DNA from: Branchiostoma belcheri
Lineage: Eukaryota > Chordata > Leptocardii > Amphioxiformes > Branchiostomatidae
Assembly: GCF_001625305.1 (NCBI RefSeq)
Contig: NW_017804054.1
Span: 85,648-149,647 of the forward strand
Direction: 5' to 3'
Length of the DNA: 64,000 bases
Below the pieces are notes generated by a model, which was given only the letters and a program-made list of their open reading frames with translations, was not told where the DNA came from and ran no database searches. The translations under genes were made by a program, and so were the position numbers. Positions 42,983-55,784 of the stretch are shown piece after piece (within the stretch, counting starts at the first letter, position 1; each line of letters starts with the position of its first letter).

Positions 42983-43260
42983 GTTTCTTTTCTTCTTGAA
43001 CATGAACGCAGGGCGGGCACGGTTTGCCCTACCGTTGCCGCGACACCCGCGCACAGCCTACAAGGCGCGACGCGTGGATGTATGATAAATAACACGCTCT
43101 ACCCTCCCTGGTGACTAAAAAGGCTCGCAGCTTTAGCTTGCGAGGTCGGCTGTGAAGATACGCACAGTACAAACGCGCATCGCTCTGACTGCGCGGGGAA
43201 ATTATTAGTCACCCACCAGGACACCGTCACTTCTCAGCAAGGGGTGCCAGGTTAAGGGCA
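42983..43260 (-). promoter_or_regulatory. GC-rich leader and likely promoter of the kinase gene
   Basis: The 270 bp upstream of the kinase start are rich in CpG (ACGCGT at about 43,069, several GCG runs), unlike the AT-rich introns, as expected for a promoter region. A GCTCGCAGCTTTAGCTTGCGAG-like hairpin lies at about 43,123-43,143. No TATA box is obvious. The exact start of transcription is not determined. Confidence 0.4.
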
Positions 43261-45459
43261 CAAAAATGACCTTGCTTTTTGTCCGCGCTAAACATATTAT
43301 AACAGCATCCCTTTAAAAAGGCCGACAGTGGTAACACGTGTTGACTTTTTGCCAGTGAAAAATGCTTGAGCTAAAATATACAAATCTTTAAAAAAACATA
43401 TGTATAGTCACTTTTATAATGTAATTACGTGCCAAAACTAGATTGATGTCATATGAATGTAAAGTGATGTTTTTATTTAATGACCGTAGACAGTGAGAGC
43501 CATATGTGTTAGGTCAGTACATTACAACACCACGGAACACACACTGTAGCCGCACAATCAACTGCCATACAAATAATACTGCAATCATTTTGACTGAAAA
43601 AAAAGGAGTGTAGTCGCTTTACAACTTGTATTTCTAATAGTTTTTTTTATCAAACGTACCCCTAAAAGTATAAATGGAATATTCAAACAACAGACCAATG
43701 TTATCGCAAGGGGCAAAAGTCCAAGGATCGATCGACATTGTAACAATTTTTAACCCCTGAAAACAAAGCATTTTGTCCACCTGAAAGCCAAGAAAAACAA
43801 CGCCAGGCTTAGACAGGTTTATAAAGTGGATATAAAACGTGACTTACGCCGGGTTCCATAGGGTATGTTGTTGACTAGTGCTGAGACAATTGCCCATACT
43901 TCCAAGGAGACGGGTCCAACACGTACACGGTGATATCAGGGCGTATTTTTAGACCGTTGTTTCCGCGTGTCAAAGTCTGTGAGACCGCGCCGACCAAAGT
44001 ACGAATGCACGCCCTTAACCTACGGGACTGTCCTAAACCCGTTACAGCCGAGAGGGACAGATATCGCACGTGGACCGGCGGGGTGACATGCTCTACCGCA
44101 CTGTTGCTGACAGCCTGTCTTGTTGGGGCGGTTCTAAAAGCTCCTCCAGTCCATGGATCCTACACCTGTTTTGCCCGTACCATCCGCAGAAATAAGCCCT
44201 TAAATTGCACCGCTGGCCGCGCCTGTAGCGCCGGTCGACGCGCTAACGAACAATTTCTCCAACCTCCCTGCGTGGTTTTCGCTGCAAACACTTTCAAGGC
44301 CCTCCGGCCGCGCGGGTTTCACACCTGTTTGATCAAGGCGTTTTGCCCGGTATTGAACTTTGAGTTCCCTTTGGTCAAACACTTCTCCTTGCGCCACTCC
44401 TCATATCCGCGTTGCTAGGCTGATACTGAGAGAGATAATACTAAATACACGTCCCGTGCGGACTCGTAAGTCTCTCCCATTCCACCGTCTATCAGGACCA
44501 GAGTTTTGCATAGGAAATGGATGTCACGTAAGAGATCTAGATAGGAACGTTATAACGAGGATGTGGGTACACATCGCCAATAAATCTGGCGACATCATTA
44601 AGTACTATATAACGTACGAAAATAGAACGGAGTATTTGCTACGGTTGAAGGGCCGTTTCTAAGCGTGGGCGACGAAAGCCACGATTACATGATTGGTGAA
44701 AATGGACAAGCAGACAAGAGGGGGATCAGAGTTAATCGAAGCGCTACAGCCAATAACTATGATGCCCTCTGGCTCTGGACGGCCAAGAGTCTAACCTCTG
44801 TGGCAGAAAACGGCCGCTGCGGTCGCATAAGAACTGCGCCCTCAGGCGGCTTTCTTATGAACTGCCTCGTTAATATTGCAGGGCAGACGAAACCTATTAA
44901 TGAGAAATTGCAGAAGACAATGGCTTCTATGGAACTTTGACAGCTTCAAATAGACCTCATCATTAACGACTGAAAACGACTCGACCAAGGGCGTTTGAAT
45001 CTCTAATAAATAAATGAATAAATAAATAAATCGATACATTGGTAGATGCCTCGCGTATAATGGCTCAATCATTTAGCAACGCGATAAGATATACTCCAGG
45101 GCCCTAACGGCATCTTATTTAGACATTAGGCTCTTGAAGACCCACTTTCTGCGCTCAAACGCCTACAGATTACTTTGAAAAGCTCCCAAGTTGGTTCCCT
45201 CCCATGGGTATTGCTGCCGGCGCCAAGCAATTATAGGAGGTTAAATATAGAATTTCAAACGCGCCCTGTACGGGTGGTGGGCGAATTTCCGGGAATTGAG
45301 ACATGCCTTTAGGAAGTTTAATAAATGAAAAGGGCATCTTCACTTTTCTTCCAGCCCTTTCGTTTAAAGAATTGCTCGCGGTTAAAAGAGTTGGGAGACT
45401 TTTGACACTTCGTTGGTCTATGGCCAAGCTTAGAAATGAAAGAGGTCGTACTTTTGAAT

Positions 45460-45690
45460 ATATACAGTGTAGTCGTTCCAAAGTTATTAGGTTTACCGAA
45501 GGAAAAAATAGTTTTTGCTCTGTTTCCTCCTCTTTTTCTACAAACTAATGAGGTCAATGACCTGAACCAGACGTCTGTCACCATGGTTACAAGTGTTGGG
45601 TAACATCATGTTGCAATTTTATAGCAGGAAGGATTTAGACTCCTGTCTGACCATATATGAATGTGTTTGAGTAAGAATTCATAGAGCAGA
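45460..45690 (-). repeat. Dispersed repeat, copy B
   Basis: The minus strand repeats the blocks of 15660-15870: CAGGAGTCTAAATCC, CTGCTATAAAATTGCAACAT, GGTGACAGACGT, GAAACAGAGCAAAAAC. Confidence 0.65.
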
Positions 45691-48600
45691 CCATATGCAA
45701 TGATAAACATTGTGCATTTTCGTTGCAAATGTTATATTTTTAGTTAGAGATGGATCTGTAACTCCCAGAGGCCAGGATGTCTTCAAAATCACCGAACTAC
45801 AAAAAGAAAACACAGACAGCACGGAATCATTGATCGTGCGAGAAGATTTCATACGCCGTTGATTGTTGAAGGGCTTGTCGCGGCGTGCGGTTCGATCATT
45901 ATCTTCAAATACTTCATATGCAACAGCTTGACTAACTATCTCCCAATCCAACCATATTAAAGACGCTATCTTTGACTATCATCAAAGCAGACTCAAAATG
46001 AGCAAACCATTCCTGCGGTTCAACAGTGTGTTAGAACTTCTGAAAATTGGCAGTTTTCTTTGTAACAAATAATACTTCACAGCACCAATGAAATTGCGGC
46101 ACTTTTCTTCATTTCCATCGAGTTTTCGATCACTGAATATCTTCTTGATTTACTAGAAACCCGGAGGGCATGTACGTTAGATCCGCAAGAGTGTATCTTT
46201 ACGTAACTTAAAATCCTCTCCATGCGTACGTGTCTAAAGTTGATATCATAGCCACATTTCTCCAGTAAATGATGTAACGTTTTAGTCCCCGTCCCTTTAA
46301 GTTGCTCTTAAGAACAAAAAGGAAAGAAAAAGAGATCGCCATTGTATCAAGCCAGTAGGATTGGGAGACGCGGGTTTTTGAATTGAAAACATTTTCTTCA
46401 ATGTAGTATATCTTAATAGAATCTTAGAATAAATATTATTCACAGTAAGATACTGCTCCAAGTTACTACAGTGTTTGCAGCAGTAGAGTCTGGCATACAT
46501 TTTAAGCTTTGCCGGGAGGTTGATTCGTTCCTGAAATATTGCTATGGCTGAAAGATCGCTGTATTTTTCTTTGCATGAAATTCCTTTTAGAAACGGATGT
46601 AGTTCCATCAGATAGCCCGCCGTTCTGCCGAGACCCGTGCCAACGGCATTACACGGTCTTCTAGCGATTCACACACAGGTGTATGATGAAGAATGTGAGG
46701 CCATTTCTCTTGATTTATCTTCTGAGACCAAAGAGGACGCTAAAAAGAAGCGAGGAAACGTGCCCAGTCGTGGGGAACGAATGTGAAAGATTGTAGAGGA
46801 TTTTGTGCATCAATAAGGCAGTTGGTAGCCGCACAGAAATATAGCAGAAAAAGACGGATGCATTAAGGATAGAAGGAACTCACGTAGAAAGGTCCGTAGA
46901 AGTGTTCCAAGAGAAGAAAAATACAGGCAAAAAAAGATTAAAAAAAGACTACCTAAGAGCAGCTAAGTACTTTGACATTTGTTCTTGTTGTTCATCTAAA
47001 TTCTTGTGATAACTAACGGCTCGGAAACCCGCACTGGCGCCGCGTGCGTAACACCCTGCCGGCGGCGATCTCATTTCTCCCGTTCGAGTTCATTGGCTTC
47101 CCACGCTTGTTTTCTCCCGCAGAAACCAATTTAGCCACGACTAGGAGGTGGAATCAATTAAACTCATCCCCGCGGAAGCCACTTGATGTAGTTTAAAGCT
47201 GTAAGGTCCGGGAGTACCGGCGGTTTGATAGCGAGTGGGGACGGGAAGGTTCTATAACTGGTGGGTACAATTTACGAGGGTGTTTGAATGTGGGCGTCTG
47301 CGTTGGCAAGATAAAATTTTAGAGCAGCCCCTGGATTACAGTAGCTAAGCGCGTAGAGTGGTACTTTGGTCTTTTCGTATCCTTCTGGACATTCTTAAAA
47401 TGTTTTCCTTGTAAATTTCAAGGTGAACAGTCTATGACCATGTCTAGATAATGCACATTCCTTCTGTCCAGAGCGCCATGGGACCTGCGTGGGCGATACG
47501 TGGGAATTCCGCTAGGGGCGCGATTACTCGGTAATCAGGATAGAAAACAAAGGTGGGTGAAAAAGGTTAGATTTTATGCCACACGAGTGCCACCATGCCA
47601 ACCAAGGACATTCTATATCGAAAGCTTCTTGCACCAACAGATCGAAAAATGAACGCAGTGGCGCACGATGCATTCCAATCACAAAATGATATCAGTTGCC
47701 TTTTTATCACATCTTGTAATTCGCAGGGATTTATATATATTTTAAAGTATCTACATTAAAAGTTTTATTAATCTCAGCAGTGCTCGTGTAAACATTCGAC
47801 ACCGAAGGCTGGCGACTACCTGTCTGCTTCAAGTCCCCTGGCGAGTGAAGGAATAATTCCACAAAACGTACCTTACGACCTGGCGAAAGACAAGGTCAAA
47901 CATATTACTTTTGCTACCAATTTGTTCGTCCCAAGAATGTTTTGTAAACCAGATTCAGAATTCTATATATGATGTTCAGATTGTGCAACATTGCAATTGG
48001 AGCCCTGTAGAATATTGCTTGCAGCGTGGGGCATGTGGAGAAATCCTAAATAGATTATCATCGCCTTCAAACTGATCAAAGCGTTGAAACCCTGTTCTTA
48101 TTTGCAATTAATTTAAGGTAACGTCACGCAAGACTTTTATAATGGTGGAGTCTGTATGCTACAGTCGTCGCGAAAATGAGAGAGGGGGCAAAATAACTCC
48201 CTGTTATGAAAAAGTCCCTGGGTAACCTAGTGATTGGAGCGGGTTTTCTTCGGGGCTGCTGAAGCTCTTCCCTGCGCGGTTCCTCAGGTAGGTGTTTCAC
48301 AGCGGGAGTTAGGTAATTAGGCCAGACTCTATTAGCAAAGCTCCTACCAGGCGCTCTGTTGTACTGAGCGGGGAAAAAGCTATTAGAGCCCCGAAGACAG
48401 CCTGCCCCAACCACGTTAGTCCCTGGGCCGTCGCCAAAATATTGACGAGAATAAAGACAAACCTATTAAGTTACCGCACACAGTCGGGAATAGAAGTAAT
48501 TCTTCTTAAACCGTCCCTTAAGAGACGCTTGGGAGGTTTGGGTAATCGAAGACATCAATTATGTATAAGAAGCAATCTAATCGACACGATGATTAAGTTC

Positions 48601-50130
48601 TTGGCTCGCTCCCGTTGACAACCTATTAACTGAAACCGGAATAGAAAAAAAAAACTCATGACATAGTCAATAAACGTTTCTAACGTTCTTGTAATCCTTT
48701 TTCTTGTAATATCTCTTTCTATCCATTTTGTCATCGTCTTTTCTTAGCACGCAGTGACTGATCTAAAGACAACCGTTATACATGGTGGTTTGCTGTGAAA
48801 CTCAAAGTGCACACGCCCAAAATCAAAATACGAAATACTCTTGAGCACGGCCGTGGGTGACCCCGCAGAATTGGCATTCATAGATTTTAAAGGGCAACAT
48901 ATGCAGAAATGTTTCGGGCTTTCAACATTAATACATCTCAGCGGTATCAAAATCTCAACCTCACAATTACGACGAGCAGAATCGGCGTGATCATAAAATC
49001 GTTTCACGTCCACCGCGCGACCCATAATTGTGGCTGCATTCGTGACCGATTGAAGGTTCTAGTTGATTACTGCAATTTGTTCTCTCCCAAATCCCTGTGA
49101 TGTTGTTACGGAGCTGGCAGCCTGCCAAGGGGGAAACATAAAACACGCATTAACACGTGTCAGGGGAAGGCAGGCCGTCGCGTTGCGGGAAAACTCATCA
49201 AAGGTATCCAATGCAGTTTTTAGGGCTGGGAAACCCCATTCTTCAAAGCCAATCTCTTATCTACACAGTGAGTTGAAACCACACTGTCCTAATGTATATT
49301 GACCCTCATGGAGCAAAAATTCCCAAAATTCTGACGGAAAATGGTTACTAGAAGGGCCCTGGCCTGATTTTTCGGGTACTACCCCGAACATAAAGGACTC
49401 ATATTGGGGCTTGTTTCTGCAGTTTTAAACGCCAAAGTATGAAATTCTGACTCAAATAATGTTAAGCAGTATGTGTCAATATCACAAAGGTTGCCTTATT
49501 CAGAATATTTCAATTTTGCTGCCCTGAAATCGCATTAGGACGGACAAGACGGTAACAATGCATTTGCGAAGTTATCGTCCGATTGGAAATACATCCCTGG
49601 GGGATCATGTATGAAATATATTACCAACATACCGTTAATGTCGTAACATTCAAACGCCTGCACACCCCGTGCACATATAAACCGTCTTGGCCCGCAATTA
49701 CGATTTTGCCCCCGTAAAATCTGCTTGGACTATAAAACGCCTGTTGAATGCTGAACAGAACTTTAAATGAATGTCACCTTGCTGTAACATGTCCCATTTT
49801 AATGGCAGGTATACGTAGTACTCATTTTGAAGATTCAAAATCCAGACGTTCTTCTGAAGTACTATAGAAAATTACTGGGGGACACTTGGCCTTCATTTTG
49901 CTGACAATATCCACATACCAAATATCATAAAGATTCATTCACAGCTTCTCGAGTTATGCTATCCACAAATCCGCGACCAATACCACAAAGGGTACCGAAA
50001 ATAAACGTCTAGCACCTGTTCTCACTCCCGGTATCTATATCTAGTACAGTACCCCCGCTGAGGCGTCCTCGGTTTATATGACTTATACTATCGATTTTTT
50101 TATCGGGACGAATACATCTTTTGCCATAAG

Positions 50131-50480
50131 GCCACAGCAAGTTAAGTTTTATGCATGGCATTTTCCACAGACTCCAAATCTAATGCTACAAAAAACAAGG
50201 CGGGCCAAAAAAAAAACAAGATTCCTACATTTTTAAATTTTGGAATCATCAACCTTGTTAAACAAGAAATGAGACCTATACTGCACTGTTTACTGTCAAC
50301 TATTACAACATCCATTTGTCACTAAAAAAACTTTGAAAAATTAAATTTTTCAATCATTGTACAGATGGGTTTGATTCATTGGGAACATCATATATACACT
50401 GCCACCATCACCCCCCCCCCCCCATCGAGCGAAAATTAATGCGCTCGTCATGTCATCCATAAAAATTATTTGCTGTGGCG
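50131..50480. mobile_element. MITE-like element with GCCACAGCAA ends
   Basis: GGCCACAGCAAGTTAAG at the left is mirrored by a complement of GCCACAGCAAATAA at the right. The left flank TAA and the GGCCACA start recall the GGCCACACC family, so it may be a sister family. About 350 bp, with a C13 homopolymer at about 50,410. The right end is less well kept, so the target duplication is uncertain. Confidence 0.5.
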
Positions 50481-51016
50481 TACATCTTTCGCCATAACAT
50501 TAACAACTAATACATACATAACTGAGATTCTACAAAGGGGGCCCTTTTTAGACGTCTATGTAGACACATCTTGTAGAAAACAGCTGGAGAAAGTTCTGTC
50601 GTCGCCACATCCTATCTATATGCTTTAATGAACCACAGTGACTGTGAATGCTTTGTATAGTGCGCTTCATAAGATTACTTTAACCAATATACGCCGCCGG
50701 CGGACGCATTTTTCAAGTACGTAGCAATGTCTTATCCCTAACAAGTCAAAACTATGTTATCTATGATGAATTGTAGCAATGCCATGTTGGTTGTTCGATC
50801 AATATATCCTTTGTCATATGAAAGCCGTTTAAGTTAAAAATCCACCTTGCTAGTGCCGTCTATCGGTGTTTTTAATTCAGCAATTTAGGCATCTTCTATG
50901 TAGATATGAGCGGCGACGATAATGATGATATGTAAATAAACGTTGCCTATTTTTTTATTCCAATATTTCATGACTAATCATGGTGACGGCACACTCAAGT
51001 TATATCAATTTATTTT

Positions 51017-51195
51017 ATGCCGCCACCAACGCAGAGGACGAATACAGGACAGGGTAATACTCATTTCCACTTGAGTTAAGTGAGGAAAGTCGTGTAACGT
51101 GCCTTTCCCAAGGGTACACGATCGGTGGCATGTAAGGACTCAAACCCGGGACCTCTTGGTTCCGAGTCGAGCACTCACGACCCCACAAATTACCT
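51017..51195 (-). mobile_element. SINE-like fragment
   Basis: Contains GTGCCTTTCCCAAGG as in the SINE at 30211 (TGCCTTTCCCAAGG) and, on the minus strand, GGTCCCGGGTTTGAGTCC, a B-box-like sequence with the start of a tRNA-like head. It looks like a head plus a short part of the body. Confidence 0.5.
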
Positions 51196-52798
51196 AAATT
51201 CATATACCATTTCATTGATGACTATGAAAACTGGAGTATACAAATACTCACTTCGACTTGAAGCCAGTGGTGCGCATGGGAACGAGAACGCGCCTTCTCC
51301 TATTGGCTGTGGGCTTGTCCATCTTTTCAAAGTTTTCATACAATCAGTTATATCCAAAAATACAAGAGGCATTAGTCGGACTGACTGGATTCGTCTCAAG
51401 AAGCAGAAAACACAAACCGTTTCTTAGTAGTTACGAGCTGCTACAGGGAAGTTATTGACAGTAAATGGACTATGTACCTCGACCTTAAACTCACACTAGC
51501 AACCAATCAACATCAAAGCGAGGAGCGATTTTATGATCGGCTGTTTACGACAAGGTGAAGAAGATTTATGGAGGGTCGCCAGACTGTAAATTTGCAGGTA
51601 GATAAGAATAGATTTGTGTTATCGTTTAAGAACAAAGCTAATTGATAAACACCCGTGGAGAATTGTGAATGTCAACAAGTGTCAGTAGCCTGGCGTTTAG
51701 GGTCACTGTAGGGTCACTGATGGCGATATTGCATCAGAGTGGTCTTTAATTTGTACGTATTTCGAGGTTTGTTCATTTTTGTATTGTCTCCACAGGACTT
51801 GGCAACAACAACCATTTGTCATGGACGGGTTGTTAATAAGATACCCGCGGTGGCGACAGCATTTGTGGTTGCTGCCAATTAACTCAGTCTGCACATAATA
51901 GTGTGTCTCCTATGTCTGTTTGTGATTTACAGGTAAACCACGTGCAGCGCGCTTTCTAGTTGGTACAAACTACGTCATCAGCATGGCGTGCAGCAGACGA
52001 CCAACGATTTCATCCTCTACTAGACGTTCTAGCGTCGTTTAGGGAAGTCCAATTAAGTAAACTTAAACTGTACTTCATTGGGTACATTTCTGTTAAATGC
52101 CCATAATAAAAAAAAATAGCCGCCGTTCTTTTCTTCAGTTATCCTCTTTGAAAGATTTTAACACAAACGCACTTGCAGTTCCAGAATGGAATGATAGGGG
52201 CGGAAACTTACATCACTTCATCCCTGCGTCAAAAGCTACTTCCCATCCCAAAATCCCCCAAATCGGGAACCCAGCATGTCAGCAGAAAATTAAAAAAAAG
52301 AAGGAATTTCTGCTGCAGTACTAAGGAAAGCCGTTAGGGGGACTAAAATCGGCCTTTACCTTTGTATTCCTAAGGCCTACCTTACCCACATACCAAATAT
52401 CAGCATGATCCGTCCGTGATTGCTGGCCAAAAATACCCGAAAACACAGACAAAAACACAGACATGCCAAAACAGTACCTCCATTTTTCACGGAGGTAACA
52501 ATCGCGTAGTAATAGTGTCCGAAGCTCCTTGCGAAAACTAAGAATTTATAACACATCAATCAAGCTAGGCCAGTCTAGTAAACTTTACGGAAGCTTCTAT
52601 GTCAAACACGACGGGAGGCGGCCAGGTTGCCAAAACACACGTCTATTTTTGGCAGGGGGTCAACAGACTGACATGAAGCAGGCAGTGGTGTCTGTTGTAC
52701 TATGATCTGGTCTAGCCTCCCGTGCAGACTTTTCTAGCGGCCTGCGTTTGCTTCCGTGAGCGCGGCGGTTTCTTTTCATGGGGCAGCCTGTATCTAAT

Positions 52799-52940
52799 CT
52801 CCAAGCAGATTCTAGGGTGCCAAAAAGACACTATCAAATTGGCCAGGCAGTATCCATTGGCGGGGGTAGCGAAAAAAAAAACAAAAAACGGGCCATATAT
52901 AAAAAGGTAACGATCTTCCCCCATCAACCTCTGCTTGGAG
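52799..52940. mobile_element. Short hairpin MITE, CTCCAAGCAGAT family, copy 1
   Basis: CTCCAAGCAGAT at the left is mirrored by CTGCTTGGAG at 52931-52940. The arms continue with weaker pairing. About 140 bp; no coding capacity. Confidence 0.55.
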
Positions 52941-53011
52941 AGAAGCCTGTATCGACGTCGACCGCCTTGAGCTATTACCCCCGATACAGCCGAATTCTGA
53001 GCTGGAATGCT

Positions 53012-53222
53012 GGTCCGACAGTAGCCTCTACTAGGATTCAATGGCAATTGGCACGAGTAGAAATTGGCTAGATGGACAGATGCCAAGAGAGATAGTCCGC
53101 TATAGGAGTAGTTTGCGGCTCAACTGTACACCTTTAGCGGACTAACTCACCTGACATGTCCATCTATTTGGCCAATTTCTACTCTTCCAGTGGCCTCTAA
53201 AGCCTGGTAGAGGCTAGTCCGC
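53012..53222. mobile_element. Palindromic element of about 210 bp
   Basis: AGTAGCCTCTACTAGG at the left pairs with CCTGGTAGAGGCTAG at the right, and the inner arms GAGTAGAAATTGGCTAGATG and CATCTATTTGGCCAATTTC pair again. The loop contains a further AGTCCGCTATAGG / TAGCGGACT pair. The whole is therefore one nested hairpin lying between two CTCCAAGCAGAT elements. Confidence 0.65.
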
Positions 53223-53365
53223 CAGGTCACATGCCAAACGTGTCGGCCAACAGGTCACGTTCGATGTGCGATCGATTTTCTTTGTGACATAACGTTTCGC
53301 AAGGCTTTGTCAGAATACTAGTACAAATGTATACCGCAGATGATTCTAAGGCAGGCTTTTCCTAA

Positions 53366-53533
53366 CCTCCAAGCAGATGTTTCGGTGGCCACAAAAGACA
53401 GTATCAAATTGGCCAAGGCAGTAGCCATTAGCCAGACAGTATGGGGTGTCCAATGGATACTGCCTTGGCTAATTTATACTGCCTTGGCCACTTTGATACT
53501 GCCTTTTGCGGCCACCGAAACATCTGCTTGGAG
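53366..53533. mobile_element. Hairpin MITE, CTCCAAGCAGAT family, copy 2
   Basis: CTCCAAGCAGATGTTTCGG with GTGGCC at the left is matched by its exact complement at 53,509-53,533. Further pairing (ACAGTATCAAATTGGCCAAG against its complement) makes most of the 168 bp one long hairpin with a short loop. Single ends of the same family lie at 6325-6338 and 16218-16230. Confidence 0.75.
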
Positions 53534-54639
53534 ACTAGACTTTTCCGTCACGAGACAGCTGAGTTCCGCACGACACACCCACGACTGTCCTGAAAACGTC
53601 CTCTACGAAACCGTTGCAAACCTGTTGTACGTCGAATGTGACAGCGCCCTAACAAAGCCTTGCCGGTATAGCACGAAAAGACGGTAAGCAAAGATGACTG
53701 ATTTAGCGTACACGTAAGTATCACATGACGTTACCATAATGATAACGTCCAGTCTGTATAGTGTTTCTGCAGTATTAAATCAAGTCGCCACAGGCTCTCG
53801 GTAAAATGAGTTCAACTTTAAGAAGGACAAGCTTATATATGTATTTAAAACAACGTATTGGAAAAGTCCTTGTGGAAATAAACTAATGCAGTCTGGATCT
53901 CTTGCACGATCCGTACATTTGATAACCTTAAAGTCTTACAGTGTGAGCGAACTACAGCCCCACGCATTCAACTGACGAACCCCCAGAACACAGGTATCAA
54001 CTTGGGAAGGCCTTTATTACCTTACAAGACTGGTGTACAGGATGGATACATGTAATCCTGTTATTTACATCGATCAGCTCATCTGGAATAGAACACTATT
54101 AATTTTACACCGCCCATCTTCGGTCTCCCGCGAGGCCCGGCTTGGAAGAAAGACTAGCAGATAAAAGCAAACCTAATTTTCCCCTCCTTTGAAGGTCGCC
54201 GCTAAGTCCACTTCTTCCAGGAAAATCGATTTTTGTAACAAGATGAAAATATTGCACAAAGACCGCGGAGCAGCTGAAAAGTAATAGCAGCCAATGTAGC
54301 GGAAAGACGCGATCTAAAGAGATATGCGTTATTACCGCTACACTGATTTCATCAAGATATCTCCAATACCTGACGCTTAGTCCCCTATAAGTCTTCTTAA
54401 GAAGTGGGGTTCGCGTTAGCGTGCATGTGAGGGGGTGAACTTGAACAAGGAGTGTTCGTTGGAACCAAGAAGCCCCCTGGACTGAAGGACGGCGCCTAAC
54501 CGACTACTGCGAAGAAAATTTACGCGCGAAAGGGGAGGGGGGAATCACCCGATGCGCGGCGGCTTGACAAACAGCAGCTAGCCGCGTGACATTGACTCTC
54601 ACTACAGGTAATTATCGTGACGAACGTTGGTTAACCTAC

Positions 54640-54770
54640 CGCCCGGCAGACGCTACTTCGCGGGAGATCAGCTGAGACTGTTCCCTTACGGACAACATCG
54701 GATTCTCCATGTCCTTCTCCTGAAGAGCCAGACAGACGTTCTCGATCACCCAGTCGTGAGCTCCGCTCCG
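54640..54770 (-). other. Candidate orphan exon
   Basis: On the minus strand, between an AG at 54,772-54,771 and a GTAGGT donor at 54,639, there is a 131 nt open block (43 codons plus 2) reading GAHDWVIENVCLALQEKD, MENPMLSVREQ and SQLISREVASAG. Its composition looks protein-like (amphipathic, charged, no low complexity) and differs from the chance frames around it. The acceptor lacks a good pyrimidine tract and I recognise no family. It could be an exon of an unannotated minus-strand gene, an upstream alternative exon, or chance. Confidence 0.25.
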
Positions 54771-55784
54771 CTACGTCCGTAATGGTAGGCAATAATCCCC
54801 GCGCCGCACCGACGCCTAATCACACACGCGACAGTGATGCAGTGCTTTCATGTACGGATAAATACAGACGTATTCCTCGGAGGGAACCCACTCGTCAAAC
54901 ATGGCGGGCTCGGCACAGGTGCCTCCTTCGTGACTCAATCAGATGGTGCCCGTCGCTAATTCAAAACCGTCGTCGCACGTGGCCTGTGCCCAAGGGCGCA
55001 TTAAACAGCCGTCTACCGTGTACAGGACGCGTTCATTAGAGTCTCAAGAATCGATGCGACAAAAGAATGAAGCGGGGAACAACAAGTGACACAAAATGTA
55101 ATTATACAACGTCCTCAAGGATAATCCAAACATTTAGAAGTGGACGAGACTGCGCAGGTCGAGAGAAGCAAACATTCAAATCGTAACGGTTTTAGTTGCT
55201 AAGGGCTACGTTCACGTAACCAGCCAGACGGTAGATGACACGATTTAAAGCGTGTCAGACAGAACCATACAAACAGTAGCGTTCGCTCCAAACGGCCTGT
55301 GTCAAGGTGCCATTGCAAGGGTAAAGCATCGCTACCGTAATCTTTGACGTGTCAGCGTGTGTTACATATTATGGTATACGCGCTTAACTCGAACACATGG
55401 ATCGTAAATGGGCTTTAACATGCACTTAACAATTTGACCAGGTAATGATTAACGAACTGTCAACTTCTACAGTTCCAAATGAGGATAGATTGGGATAATA
55501 TAAGAACGTATAGTAGTAGTAGGGAAATAAACATGTTGTGAACCTCATACTAGAGGAGTTCTACCCATTAGGTAATTGTGAATGTGCGTGTGGACAAGCT
55601 GTTGCGACATTTGTGCAACAGCTGGTGTTGAGATGTGCATTGTTTGCTTTATCATAATTAATATCCAAGCTGATGTGAGTCAGCCACTGGATGAGAAAAC
55701 AGGTATCATGCTCTCGATTCAGAGACAGAACAGATCATGCTAGGATAGTTACTATGAAATTATGGTTTGTGTCTGATCCCTTCT

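Larger units (their letters stand above)
43261..52790. other. Gene-poor intergenic region
   Basis: About 9.5 kb without a recognisable exon. GC content is higher than in the kinase introns in places, so chance open frames are longer (for example 43,930-44,418, plus strand, 162 codons with no domain, low-complexity Cys/Arg composition and no splice context). Contents I can name: the repeat copy at 45460-45690, an (AAAT)n run at 45,002-45,031, a SINE-like fragment at 51017-51195 and a MITE-like element at 50131-50480. Confidence 0.5.

Noticed and set aside
43930-44418. Plus-strand open frame of 162 codons
   Set aside because: Sits in GC-rich intergenic DNA, is rich in Cys and Arg without domain pattern, has no splice context and no recognisable homology. 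An overlapping minus-strand frame of similar quality exists.
46297-46608. Minus-strand open frame of 103 codons
   Set aside because: Starts with a plausible ATG but shows no domain, no splice partner and no codon pattern that sets it apart from neighbouring frames.
48124-48414. Minus-strand open frame of 96 codons
   Set aside because: Basic and Pro-rich chance frame in moderate-GC intergenic DNA, no family recognised.
52712-53086. Minus-strand open frame of 124 codons
   Set aside because: Runs through two hairpin MITEs, so it is a by-product of repeat sequence.
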